A stretch of DNA of 64,000 nt from an uncultured Ruminococcus sp. Its GTDB lineage: Bacteria > Bacillota > Clostridia > Lachnospirales > Lachnospiraceae. Every line of letters starts with the position of its first letter. The stretch's first letter is position 1. A program made the position numbers and the translations under genes. Of this stretch, positions 27,354 through 35,218 are shown piece by piece. The notes below the pieces were generated by a model. It was not told the origin of the DNA. It did no database searches and saw only the letters and a list, made by a program, of their open reading frames with translations. The stretch spans positions 98,268 through 162,267 of the forward strand of contig FMEL01000007.1 of NCBI GenBank assembly GCA_900066355.1. The letters run 5' to 3'.

Positions 27354-28921
27354 TGGCAGAGGTAAGTATAGATCTTAACATGGTCCGTGTGACCAATGAT
27401 GCATTTGTTGCAAAAGCAGAGGCATGTGCACCTAAGCTTCTGGAGACAGTGGTTCGCCCTGTTTCCATCGTAGATATCGTAAAAACAGAAAATGTATATC
27501 CGGATGTTAATAAGAAGGACGACATCAAAAATCTCTCTTCCTATCATCTTGCAAAAGGAGATAAGATCTGTCTGGATTTCGGTGATCATCAGGTAGGATA
27601 TGTTACACTGAAATTAAACTCTGTAGGGAGTCCGCAGGATGCACCGGCATTTTTCAGACTGAAATTTGCAGAGATTGCAAAAGAAATCACAGAGGATTCC
27701 AAAGATTATGACGGATGGATCAGCCGTGGCTGGATTCAGGAAGAATTTATCCATGTAGATGTCCTTCCGGTAGAACTGAAACTTCCGAGAAGATATGCAT
27801 TCCGTTACATGGAGATTGAGGCAATTGATACCTCCCTGAAATGGCAGCTCGTTGTCGAAGATGTAAGCTGCACCAGTGTTTCCGCAGTTCGTATCGAAGA
27901 TGTGGAACCGGTAAAAAGTGATGACGAGATGATCAGAAGACTTGACCGTGTTAGCCTCCGCACGCTGCAAAACTGCATGCAGTCTGTATTTGAGGACGGA
28001 CCGAAGAGAGACCGTCGTCTCTGGCTCGGAGACCTTCGTCTGCAGGCACTTGCAAATTATGAAACATTCCATAACATGGATCTCGTAAAAAGATGTCTGT
28101 ATCTCTTTGCAGCGCAGACGAAAGATAATGGACAGGTAAGTGCATGTCTCTTCACAGAACCGAAATTCATCGTAGATGACACCTTCCTTCTTGATTATTC
28201 TATGTTCTTCGGTGCAACGCTTTACGATTATTATGAAGCGTCCGGTGACAAAGAAACCTTAAAAGATTTAAGTGCCTGCGCATATCGTCAGATGGAAATC
28301 GCAGAAGAGTGGTTTGATGAAAAAAATCTGCTGAAAAACGGCGAAGGTTTCTGGGGATTTATTGACTGGACCGATGGACTTAATAAACAGAGTGCCATGC
28401 AGGGCGTATACATTTACTGTGCAGGGAAAGTACAGAAGATCGCGGAAGCACTTGGTGATCCAGAAAAGGCTGCTTATTTTGCAAAAGAAGCAAAAGAAAA
28501 GACAGAAGCAGCGAAAAAATATCTGCTGGATCCAGACAAGGGTCTGTTTGTAAGCGGAGAAGAAAAACAGTTCAACTACGCAAGTCAGGTGTGGATGATC
28601 CTTGCCGGAGCAGTATCCGCAGAAGAAGGAGCAGAAATCCTTGATAAAGTAATTGCGCTGAATCCGGAAAAAGGAATGGTTTCCCCGTATATGAATCATC
28701 ATTTTGTAGAAGCACTTCTTAAGTGCGGCAAAAAAGAACAGGCAATGGATTATATGAAATATTACTGGGGCGGCATGCTGAGCCATGGAGCAGATACCTT
28801 CTGGGAACTTTACAATCCGGAAAATCCGGCAGAATCTCCGTATGGCGGAAGCATGGTCAACAGCTACTGTCATGCATGGAGCTGTACCCCGACCTACCTT
28901 CTCAGAAAATATTTTATCTGA
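27353..28921 (+). CDS. GH78-like alpha-L-rhamnosidase, compact cytosolic form
   Basis: The 522-residue protein has a short N-terminal beta domain and an (alpha/alpha)6 barrel with the family motif EDGPKRDRRLWLGDLR near residue 215, which holds the acidic residues expected of GH78. HAWSCTPTYLLRKYF at the C-terminus is also typical. Most GH78 enzymes are about 900 residues with several extra beta domains; this one lacks them and lacks a signal peptide. It would act on imported rhamnosides. The start overlaps the symporter stop (TAATG). Rhamnosidase activity is inferred. Confidence 0.8.
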   Translation: MAEVSIDLNMVRVTNDAFVAKAEACAPKLLETVVRPVSIVDIVKTENVYPDVNKKDDIKNLSSYHLAKGDKICLDFGDHQVGYVTLKLNSVGSPQDAPAFFRLKFAEIAKEITEDSKDYDGWISRGWIQEEFIHVDVLPVELKLPRRYAFRYMEIEAIDTSLKWQLVVEDVSCTSVSAVRIEDVEPVKSDDEMIRRLDRVSLRTLQNCMQSVFEDGPKRDRRLWLGDLRLQALANYETFHNMDLVKRCLYLFAAQTKDNGQVSACLFTEPKFIVDDTFLLDYSMFFGATLYDYYEASGDKETLKDLSACAYRQMEIAEEWFDEKNLLKNGEGFWGFIDWTDGLNKQSAMQGVYIYCAGKVQKIAEALGDPEKAAYFAKEAKEKTEAAKKYLLDPDKGLFVSGEEKQFNYASQVWMILAGAVSAEEGAEILDKVIALNPEKGMVSPYMNHHFVEALLKCGKKEQAMDYMKYYWGGMLSHGADTFWELYNPENPAESPYGGSMVNSYCHAWSCTPTYLLRKYFI

Positions 28922-28992
28922 AAAACGGATTACGAAAACAGTTTTCGAATATTCGCACGAACATGATTAGAAATGGAAAAAGGAGTCAGATT

Positions 28993-29226
28993 ATGGTAAA
29001 ATTAACAGTAAAGATCGTATCCATGCAGGATGCGGACAAATTTAACAAACTTTGCAGTAAATTTGACTGTGACATGGATCTGCAGAGTGGTAAATATTAC
29101 GTAGATGCAAAATCCATTATGGGAATTTTCAGTCTGGATCTCAGCAAACCGCTGATTCTGAATGCAGATACAGACGATGAGGCAAAAGTAAAAGAAACAT
29201 TTGCAGATTTTGTCGGAGAGGAATAA
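28993..29226 (+). CDS. HPr-like protein lacking the phosphorylatable histidine
   Basis: The 77-residue protein starts after AAAAGGAGTC. The second half, YYVDAKSIMGIFSLDLSKPL, is the HPr segment around the regulatory Ser46. The GLHARP segment with His15 is replaced by SMQDADKFNKLCSKF, so it cannot be an ordinary phosphocarrier. This resembles Crh, the HPr homologue that keeps Ser46 but lacks His15 and serves CcpA. It lies between two glycosidase genes. A local regulator or an enzyme-associated scaffold are both possible. Confidence 0.8.
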   Translation: MVKLTVKIVSMQDADKFNKLCSKFDCDMDLQSGKYYVDAKSIMGIFSLDLSKPLILNADTDDEAKVKETFADFVGEE

Positions 29227-29228
29227 TC

Positions 29229-31739
29229 ATGACACGTACTTTAAAAGAAAGAACATTTTCCGGTACAATGAATCCGGAAATCCAGCCATGGGAAACAGAA
29301 CACCGTAAAGTCGCAAGACGTGCGGCAGCAGAAGGAATAGTTCTTCTGAAAAATGAAGATCATGTCCTTCCTCTGCAAGAGGGCATCGCAGTTGCTCTCT
29401 ATGGTGCAGGTGCAGGCAAGACGATCAAAGGCGGCACCGGTTCCGGAGACGTCAACGAAAGAGAAAAGGTTTCTATCTGTGAGGGTATGAAAAATGCCGG
29501 ATTCCAGATTACTACAGAAGCATGGATCAATCGGTACAACGAAATTTATGACAAAGCCCGTCAGGACTGGAAAAATGATATTTTATCCAGAACTAGATAT
29601 GATGCGGACACTATGAGCTTCTTTGAGGTCTACAGTACGACGCCATTTATCATGCCGGCAGGAGACAAGATTAAGAAATCAGCAGGTGACGAAGCAGAGA
29701 CTGCAATTTATGTGATCAGCCGCATCGCCGGTGAAGGTGCGGATCGTCAGGCAGACAAGGGCGATTATTATCTGAAAGATGAAGAATACAAGATGCTGGC
29801 AGATATCTGTGCAAATTACGAAAATGTCATCGTTGTGATCAATGCAGGCGCACAGGTGGATCTTTCTTTTATGGATGAGTTTACCAATATTAAAGCACTT
29901 CTGACGATCGTACAGCCTGGTATGGAAGGCGGAAATGCATTTGCGGATGTTGTTTCCGGCAAGGTGAATCCATCCGGAAAGCTCACTGATACATGGGCAT
30001 ACAAATACGAGGATTATCCGAATGCAGAGACATTTTCACACAATAATGGAAATGTTGAGACGGAAGTTTATGAAGAAGGTATGTATGTTGGCTATCGTTA
30101 TTTTGATACCTTTGACGTGCCGGTACGTTATGGCTTCGGATTTGGTCTTTCTTATACGGACTTTGAGATAAACGACTATTGTCTGGAAAGTCTGGAAAAC
30201 AAAAAAAGGACTGTTTCTGTACAGGTGAAAAATACCGGCAAAGTTTCCGGTAAAGAGGTCGTTCAGGTGTACACATCTCTTCCGGGCGGCATCCTCGAAA
30301 AAGAGGCACATCGTCTCGTGGCTTATGCCAAAACATCTGAACTTAAACCGGATGAAAGCGAAAAGATCACTGTAGAAATTTCTCTGGAACATCTGACTTC
30401 CTATGATGAAAAGAGAGCCGCATGGATTCTGGAAAGTGGATTCTATGGAATCTGGATCGGCAACAGCCTTGCAGATGCAAAACTGTGCGGCGGTGTAAAA
30501 CTTGATAACGAAGTGATTCTTCGTCAGGTAAAAAATCTTTTCCCGCTGAAGCAGGAACTGGATGAAAAAACACAGACTTCCGGAAAAACTTCATCCCGCG
30601 AAAAAGAAGCGGAGAAACTGGCAGCAGAACAGAAGCTGAACGTTGCGCAGCTGTATGCGGCAGATTTTACGACAGAAGTCATCGAATATAAGAAAAACGG
30701 TGAACTCTGTGAAAAAGATGCGCTGGATTTTGTCAACACACTGACAGAAAAAGAGCTGATCGATCTGGCAGCCGGAGATCCGGGCAAAGCACAAGGCGGA
30801 AACCTCGGTGCGGCAGGTATTTCTGTTCCGGGATCCGCAGGTGAAACACACCGCTGTGCAATCGACAAAGGCCTGGCAAGTATCGTACTGGCAGACGGTC
30901 CGGCGGGACTTCGTCTCATGAAATACTACCACGTGAACGATGGAAGCATTGTGACCATGCCGTTTGAATTCAGTCTGGAAGGCGGCCTTTTCTACGATGA
31001 TTCCAGAGAACTTCCGGGCGAGAGATACTATCAGTACTGTACCGCGATTCCTGTAGGAACCCTGCTTGCACAGACATGGAACCGTGCACTGATCCGTGAA
31101 GTTGGTGCGATGATCGGTACAGAGATGGAATATTTCGGTGTGACACTCTGGCTGGCACCGGGAATGAACATTCACAGAAATCCGCTCTGTGGAAGAAACT
31201 TCGAATATTATTCTGAAGATCCGTATGTGGCAGGAACCATCGCAGCAGCAATGACAGAAGGTGTACAGTCCAACTATGGATGTGGCACAACCATCAAGCA
31301 TTTCGCATGTAACAACCAGGAAGACAACCGTATGGGATCTGACAGTGTGATTTCCGAGCGTACACTTCGCGAAGTATACCTTAAAGGATTTGAAATCGCA
31401 GTCAGAGAATCTCAGCCACTGTCTATCATGACAAGCTATAACCTGATCAATGGTGTTCATGCAGCGAATAATTATGATCTCTGTACAGAGACCGCACGTA
31501 ATGAATGGGGCTTCAAGGGTATGATCATGACAGACTGGACAACAACAGAAGTTGATGAGAAATGCACCGCATCCGGATGTATGAGAGCTGGAAACGACCT
31601 TGTGATGCCGGGATGTTTCGGAGACCATGACAACATGCATAAAGAACTGGCAGAAGGAACCTTAAAGATCGAAGACCTGAAAGCATGTATTGCACGACTG
31701 GTAAGTGTGATCTGGAAATCCAACCAGTACCTTCATTAA
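29229..31739 (+). CDS. Family 3 glycoside hydrolase with permuted domain order
   Basis: The 836-residue enzyme is circularly permuted. The alpha/beta sandwich domain usually found second comes first (AAAEGIVLLKNEDHVLPL, residues 33-50), followed by the fibronectin-like region (TYSG-type FGFGLSYTDFEI near 305). The TIM-barrel domain comes last (VLADGPAGLRLMKY, APGMNIHRNPLCGRNFEYYSE, the barrel end IKHFACNN, and the nucleophile Asp in GMIMTDWTTTE). Reverse-order GH3 beta-glucosidases are known from Butyrivibrio and Ruminococcus. No signal peptide: cytosolic beta-glucosidase-type activity on imported glycosides is likely. Confidence 0.9.
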   Translation: MTRTLKERTFSGTMNPEIQPWETEHRKVARRAAAEGIVLLKNEDHVLPLQEGIAVALYGAGAGKTIKGGTGSGDVNEREKVSICEGMKNAGFQITTEAWINRYNEIYDKARQDWKNDILSRTRYDADTMSFFEVYSTTPFIMPAGDKIKKSAGDEAETAIYVISRIAGEGADRQADKGDYYLKDEEYKMLADICANYENVIVVINAGAQVDLSFMDEFTNIKALLTIVQPGMEGGNAFADVVSGKVNPSGKLTDTWAYKYEDYPNAETFSHNNGNVETEVYEEGMYVGYRYFDTFDVPVRYGFGFGLSYTDFEINDYCLESLENKKRTVSVQVKNTGKVSGKEVVQVYTSLPGGILEKEAHRLVAYAKTSELKPDESEKITVEISLEHLTSYDEKRAAWILESGFYGIWIGNSLADAKLCGGVKLDNEVILRQVKNLFPLKQELDEKTQTSGKTSSREKEAEKLAAEQKLNVAQLYAADFTTEVIEYKKNGELCEKDALDFVNTLTEKELIDLAAGDPGKAQGGNLGAAGISVPGSAGETHRCAIDKGLASIVLADGPAGLRLMKYYHVNDGSIVTMPFEFSLEGGLFYDDSRELPGERYYQYCTAIPVGTLLAQTWNRALIREVGAMIGTEMEYFGVTLWLAPGMNIHRNPLCGRNFEYYSEDPYVAGTIAAAMTEGVQSNYGCGTTIKHFACNNQEDNRMGSDSVISERTLREVYLKGFEIAVRESQPLSIMTSYNLINGVHAANNYDLCTETARNEWGFKGMIMTDWTTTEVDEKCTASGCMRAGNDLVMPGCFGDHDNMHKELAEGTLKIEDLKACIARLVSVIWKSNQYLH

Positions 31740-31756
31740 ATAAATATAGAAAAAAA

Positions 31757-31796
31757 CGGGGCAGTTTAGTGAAAACTATTCTGCTCCGCTTTTTTT
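31757..31796 (+). terminator. Terminator of the glycosidase operon
   Basis: CGGGGCAG (31757-31764) pairs with CTGCTCCG (31781-31788) with one G-U pair, then a run of seven T. Confidence 0.8.
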
Positions 31797-31904
31797 CGGG
31801 GAAAGTATATGGGAAACCGGTTTACAGATTTTTATTTATAGTATATAAATATATTATAAATATTCAGGATGAAATATCAAAAGAATAGAGTGTGACAAAA
31901 GATA

Positions 31905-33149
31905 ATGAATCGTTTGATTTTTCATATAGATGTGAACAGTGCGTTTCTTTCATGGGAATCAGTAAGAAGGCTGCAGAAGGGGTTACCGGATCTCCGGGAT
32001 ATTCCGGCCTGCATCGGCGGAGATCCCCAAAAGCGTACGGGAATCGTTGTGGCGAAGTCCATTCCGGCAAAAAAATACGGAGTCCAGACAGGAGAACCTG
32101 TGGCAATGGCGCTCCGAAAATGCCCGGATTTGGTTATTGTAAAAAGTGATTTTGAACTGTATATCAAATGCTCCAGAGCATTCAAAGAGATTTGTGCATC
32201 CTATGCTCCGGTAATGGAATCGTTCTCAATTGATGAAGTTTTTCTGGATATGACGGGGACTTCATTAATTTATCCTGACCCGATAAAGACGGCTCACGAG
32301 ATCAAAGATAAGATACGAAATGAGCTTGGTTTTACCGTAAACGTGGGGATTTCTACGAACAAACTTCTGGCAAAAATGGCATCTGATTTTGAAAAACCGG
32401 ATAAGGTGCATACCCTTTTTCCAGAGGAGATTCCGACGAAGATGTGGCCGCTTCAGGTACGTGATCTTCTGTTTCTGGGTAAAGCTTCCGAGAAGAAACT
32501 GACAGAAGCAGGCATTTATACGATCGGTGATATGGCACATGCAAGAGAGATGGAAATCCAGACTTTACTCGGGAACAAAGCTGGCCATCAGCTCTGGCAG
32601 TATGCGCGCGGAATTGATGATTCTCCGGTCAGGGCACAGCCGGAAGAAGCAAAGGGTTTCAGTGTGGAAACAACCTTTAATGATGATATTATTTCCGTAG
32701 AACAGATGCTTCCGATCCTTCTGGAACAGTGCGATGTCGTAACAACAAGGATGCGCAGAAAAGGGAAAAAATGCACCTCCGTATCGGTGACTTTCCGTAC
32801 ACTGGATTTCCGAAATAGATCGCATCAGACAACTCTTCCGAATGCAACGGACATGACAGATGAGATATACAAAAATGCGAAAAAACTGTTTATCGAATCA
32901 TGGAAGGGGGAGCCGCTTCGTCTGATCGGAGTGGCACTTACAAACCTTACCAATGAGAGCTTTGAACAGATGTCTCTGTTCGAAGACAATGAGCAGAAAG
33001 AGCGCCACAGAAAGCTGGATGCTACGATGGATGCAATCCGCCAGAAGTTCGGAAACGATAAAATTACCCGTGCAAGCATTATGAACAGCAACGCCGGAAT
33101 TGCGCGAAAAGCACGCGCACAGATGAAAAATGAGGACGAGAAGAAATAG
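31905..33149 (+). CDS. dinB: DNA polymerase IV (Y family)
   Basis: The 414-residue translesion polymerase begins MNRLIFHIDVNSAFLSWES, with the first catalytic Asp and the steric-gate region; SIDEVFLDMT near residue 105 supplies the other two carboxylates. Palm, fingers, thumb (helix-hairpin-helix LLFLGKASEKKLTEAGIYTIG) and little finger are all present. A beta-clamp binding peptide QMSLF lies near residue 354. The ribosome binding site is weak. No SOS box was recognised in the short A/T-rich leader. Confidence 0.93.
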   Translation: MNRLIFHIDVNSAFLSWESVRRLQKGLPDLRDIPACIGGDPQKRTGIVVAKSIPAKKYGVQTGEPVAMALRKCPDLVIVKSDFELYIKCSRAFKEICASYAPVMESFSIDEVFLDMTGTSLIYPDPIKTAHEIKDKIRNELGFTVNVGISTNKLLAKMASDFEKPDKVHTLFPEEIPTKMWPLQVRDLLFLGKASEKKLTEAGIYTIGDMAHAREMEIQTLLGNKAGHQLWQYARGIDDSPVRAQPEEAKGFSVETTFNDDIISVEQMLPILLEQCDVVTTRMRRKGKKCTSVSVTFRTLDFRNRSHQTTLPNATDMTDEIYKNAKKLFIESWKGEPLRLIGVALTNLTNESFEQMSLFEDNEQKERHRKLDATMDAIRQKFGNDKITRASIMNSNAGIARKARAQMKNEDEKK

Positions 33150-33162
33150 AGGGAGAAGCATT

Positions 33163-33825
33163 ATGAGAGTACTGATTACAGGAACGAGCTCCGGTATCGG
33201 AAAAGGAATTGCAGAAAAATTTCTGAAAGAAGGACACAATGTTACAGGCATTGACCGTAAAGATGCATCAATACAGCATAAGAATTATACACATATCTGC
33301 ATGGATATCCGGACAAAAGAGCAGTATCCGGAATTGGAGCCGTTTGATATTGTGATTAACAATGCAGGTGTACAGAACGAAGAAGATATTGATGTAAACT
33401 TAAAAGGGACCATAGGCATTACAGAAAAATACGGGATTCGTCCGGGCATCCGATCGGTACTGATGATCGGATCTGCCAGTGGACACAACGGCTCGGAATT
33501 TCCTGAATATGTAGCAAGCAAGGGAGGAGTTCTTTCCTATACAAAAAATGTTGCCCTGCGCATTGCAAAATACGGTGCAGTATGCAACAGTCTTGATTTT
33601 GGCGGAGTCCTTACAGAACTGAACAAACCTGTCATGGAAGATAAAGCTTTGTGGGACGAGATCATGGAGCAGACGCCGCTTAAGAGATGGATGACTGTAG
33701 AAGAGACTGCTGACTGGGCATATTTTATGACCGTGACCAACCGTTTCTGTACCGGTCAGAATATCCTGATCGATGGACTCGAAGCCGGAAATGCGCATTT
33801 CGTATGGCCGGAGACAGACAACTGA
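33163..33825 (+). CDS. Short-chain dehydrogenase/reductase
   Basis: The 220-residue protein has the SDR cofactor motif TGTSSGIGKG at residues 6-15, NNAG at about 68, the catalytic Ser in GSASGH and the YxxxK pair in YVASKGG. It lacks a clear substrate-specificity signature. The start at 33163 follows GAGGGAG 13 bases after dinB, so the two are probably cotranscribed. The physiological substrate is unknown. Confidence 0.88.
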   Translation: MRVLITGTSSGIGKGIAEKFLKEGHNVTGIDRKDASIQHKNYTHICMDIRTKEQYPELEPFDIVINNAGVQNEEDIDVNLKGTIGITEKYGIRPGIRSVLMIGSASGHNGSEFPEYVASKGGVLSYTKNVALRIAKYGAVCNSLDFGGVLTELNKPVMEDKALWDEIMEQTPLKRWMTVEETADWAYFMTVTNRFCTGQNILIDGLEAGNAHFVWPETDN

Positions 33826-33842
33826 AAAAGAATGATAAGTGA

Positions 33843-33871
33843 CCGGATCCGAAGAGGATTCGGTTTTTTTT
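33843..33871 (+). terminator. Terminator after the SDR gene
   Basis: CCGGATCC (33843-33850) pairs with GGATTCGG (33856-33863) with one G-U pair, followed by eight T. Confidence 0.8.
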
Positions 33872-33885
33872 GAGCCTTTTTGAGA

Positions 33886-33914
33886 TTGACGTTTTTTTGG
33901 CAAAATGCTACAAT
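33886..33914 (+). promoter_or_regulatory. Promoter of the TetR-hypB cluster
   Basis: TTGACG (33886-33891) and TACAAT (33909-33914) are spaced by exactly 17 bases. It is the only promoter-like sequence seen for the following five closely spaced genes. Confidence 0.75.
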
Positions 33915-33917
33915 GAT

Positions 33918-33945
33918 GGAAACTGAAAAACTTAAAAGAGTTTCC
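33918..33945 (+). promoter_or_regulatory. Inverted repeat, possible TetR operator
   Basis: GGAAACT (33918-33924) and AGTTTCC (33939-33945) flank 14 bases directly downstream of the -10 box, about where a repressor encoded by the next gene would bind. A second GTTTCC half site adjoins at 33947-33952. Confidence 0.45.
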
Positions 33946-33967
33946 GGGTTTCCAAATGGAGGATTGA

Positions 33968-34531
33968 ATGCGGGAAAAAATTATTGATGCAACGGTTGAG
34001 GAATTTAAACAGAACGGTCTGAAATTTACGATGAACGATCTGGCGAAACGGCTGGGAATCAGTAAAAAGACAATCTATACCGTTTTTGAAAGCAAACAGG
34101 CAGTTCTGGTAGCGGTGGCTGACCGTTATGCAGCAGATTTATACAGTATGCAGGAAGAACTGGAGGCGGACGTAAGCCTGAATGTGGTACAGAAACTGGA
34201 GAAGCTTTTGTGCGCGCTTCCGGAGAAATATTCCAACATTGGACTGAGCCGGATTTACGAACTTGCGGAGAAATATCCGAAGCCATACAGACATCTGATG
34301 CGGTCAGTAAACAATGGATGGGAACAGGCAGAACAGTACCTGAGGAAAGGCATGGAAGAAGGTCTGATACGGCAAGTTTCCATTCCGGTAGTCATGGCAA
34401 TGGTAAAAGGTACTGTAATCTGTTTTATGGAGTCAGATGTTCTGTACCAGAATGAACTGACCTATGAACAGGCCAAAAAAGAAATGGTGGAAATATTAAT
34501 GAAAGGAATAAAAGCAGGTGGAAAAAGTTAG
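33968..34531 (+). CDS. TetR family transcriptional regulator
   Basis: The 187-residue protein has the N-terminal TetR helix-turn-helix (FTMNDLAKRLGISKKTIYTVFESKQ, residues about 18-42) and a helical ligand-binding domain without a recognised subgroup. The start follows AAATGGAGG. Its 3' end overlaps the GTG start of hypB by 14 bases, so it is translationally coupled to the HypB-flavoprotein-HypA-membrane protein genes and probably regulates them and itself through the inverted repeat upstream. Confidence 0.92.
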   Translation: MREKIIDATVEEFKQNGLKFTMNDLAKRLGISKKTIYTVFESKQAVLVAVADRYAADLYSMQEELEADVSLNVVQKLEKLLCALPEKYSNIGLSRIYELAEKYPKPYRHLMRSVNNGWEQAEQYLRKGMEEGLIRQVSIPVVMAMVKGTVICFMESDVLYQNELTYEQAKKEMVEILMKGIKAGGKS

Positions 34532-35186
34532 AATTCTTGAGATTAAAGAAAGCGTGTTTGCAGACAATGACAGACAGGCTGACCAGCTTCGAGCCAGGCT
34601 GAAAGAAAAAGGCGTATTCCTGATGAACCTGATGTCATCACCCGGTTCCGGTAAGACGACAACACTGAAAAAAACGATAGAAGCACTGAAAAATGATTTC
34701 CGTATCGGTGTTATGGAGGCAGATATTGATTCGGATGTGGACGCACTTGCGATTGCAGAAACAGGTGCAAAAGCAATCCAGTTACATACCGGCGGCATGT
34801 GTCATCTGGATGCAAAAATGACAGAACAGGGGATCGAAGGATTGGGCATTGAAGATGTAGATCTGGCAATTCTTGAAAATGTGGGAAACCTCGTCTGTCC
34901 TGCCGAGTTTGACACAGGTGCATCCAAAAATGTGATGATTCTTTCCGTTCCGGAGGGACATGACAAACCGCTGAAATACCCCTTGATGTTTGAAGTATGC
35001 GATGCTGTTCTGATCAATAAGATCGATGTACTTCCATACTTTGATTTCGATATGGAACTGGTGAAAAAATACATTTATCAGAGAAATCCCAAAGCAGAGA
35101 TTTTCCCGGTCAGTGCAAAGACAGGAGAAGGTATAGAGGCATGGACAACATGGCTGAAAAAGCAGGTTGCTGACTGGAAATCATAA
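34518..35186 (+). CDS. hypB: HypB, nickel-insertion GTPase
   Basis: The 222-residue G protein drives nickel delivery to [NiFe]-hydrogenase or other nickel enzymes. Walker A is SSPGSGKTTTLKK near residue 40; HTGGMCHLDAKM holds the conserved Cys-His metal site between the G domains; ENVGNLVCPAEFD, NKIDVLPYF (G4) and SAKTGEG (G5) follow. It lacks the N-terminal CxxCGC nickel motif of E. coli HypB. It uses a GTG start inside the TetR gene, with AAAGGA upstream. HypA lies two genes on, but no hydrogenase subunit or other hyp gene is in the window. Confidence 0.93.
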   Translation: MEKVRILEIKESVFADNDRQADQLRARLKEKGVFLMNLMSSPGSGKTTTLKKTIEALKNDFRIGVMEADIDSDVDALAIAETGAKAIQLHTGGMCHLDAKMTEQGIEGLGIEDVDLAILENVGNLVCPAEFDTGASKNVMILSVPEGHDKPLKYPLMFEVCDAVLINKIDVLPYFDFDMELVKKYIYQRNPKAEIFPVSAKTGEGIEAWTTWLKKQVADWKS

Positions 35187-35218
35187 AAAGAAACAGAGAG
35201 AAGGGAAAGGAAAGAGAG

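Noticed and set aside
30591..31640. Minus-strand frame opposite the GH3 gene
   Set aside because: Composition is that of an antisense frame; the plus strand has unmistakable GH3 motifs.
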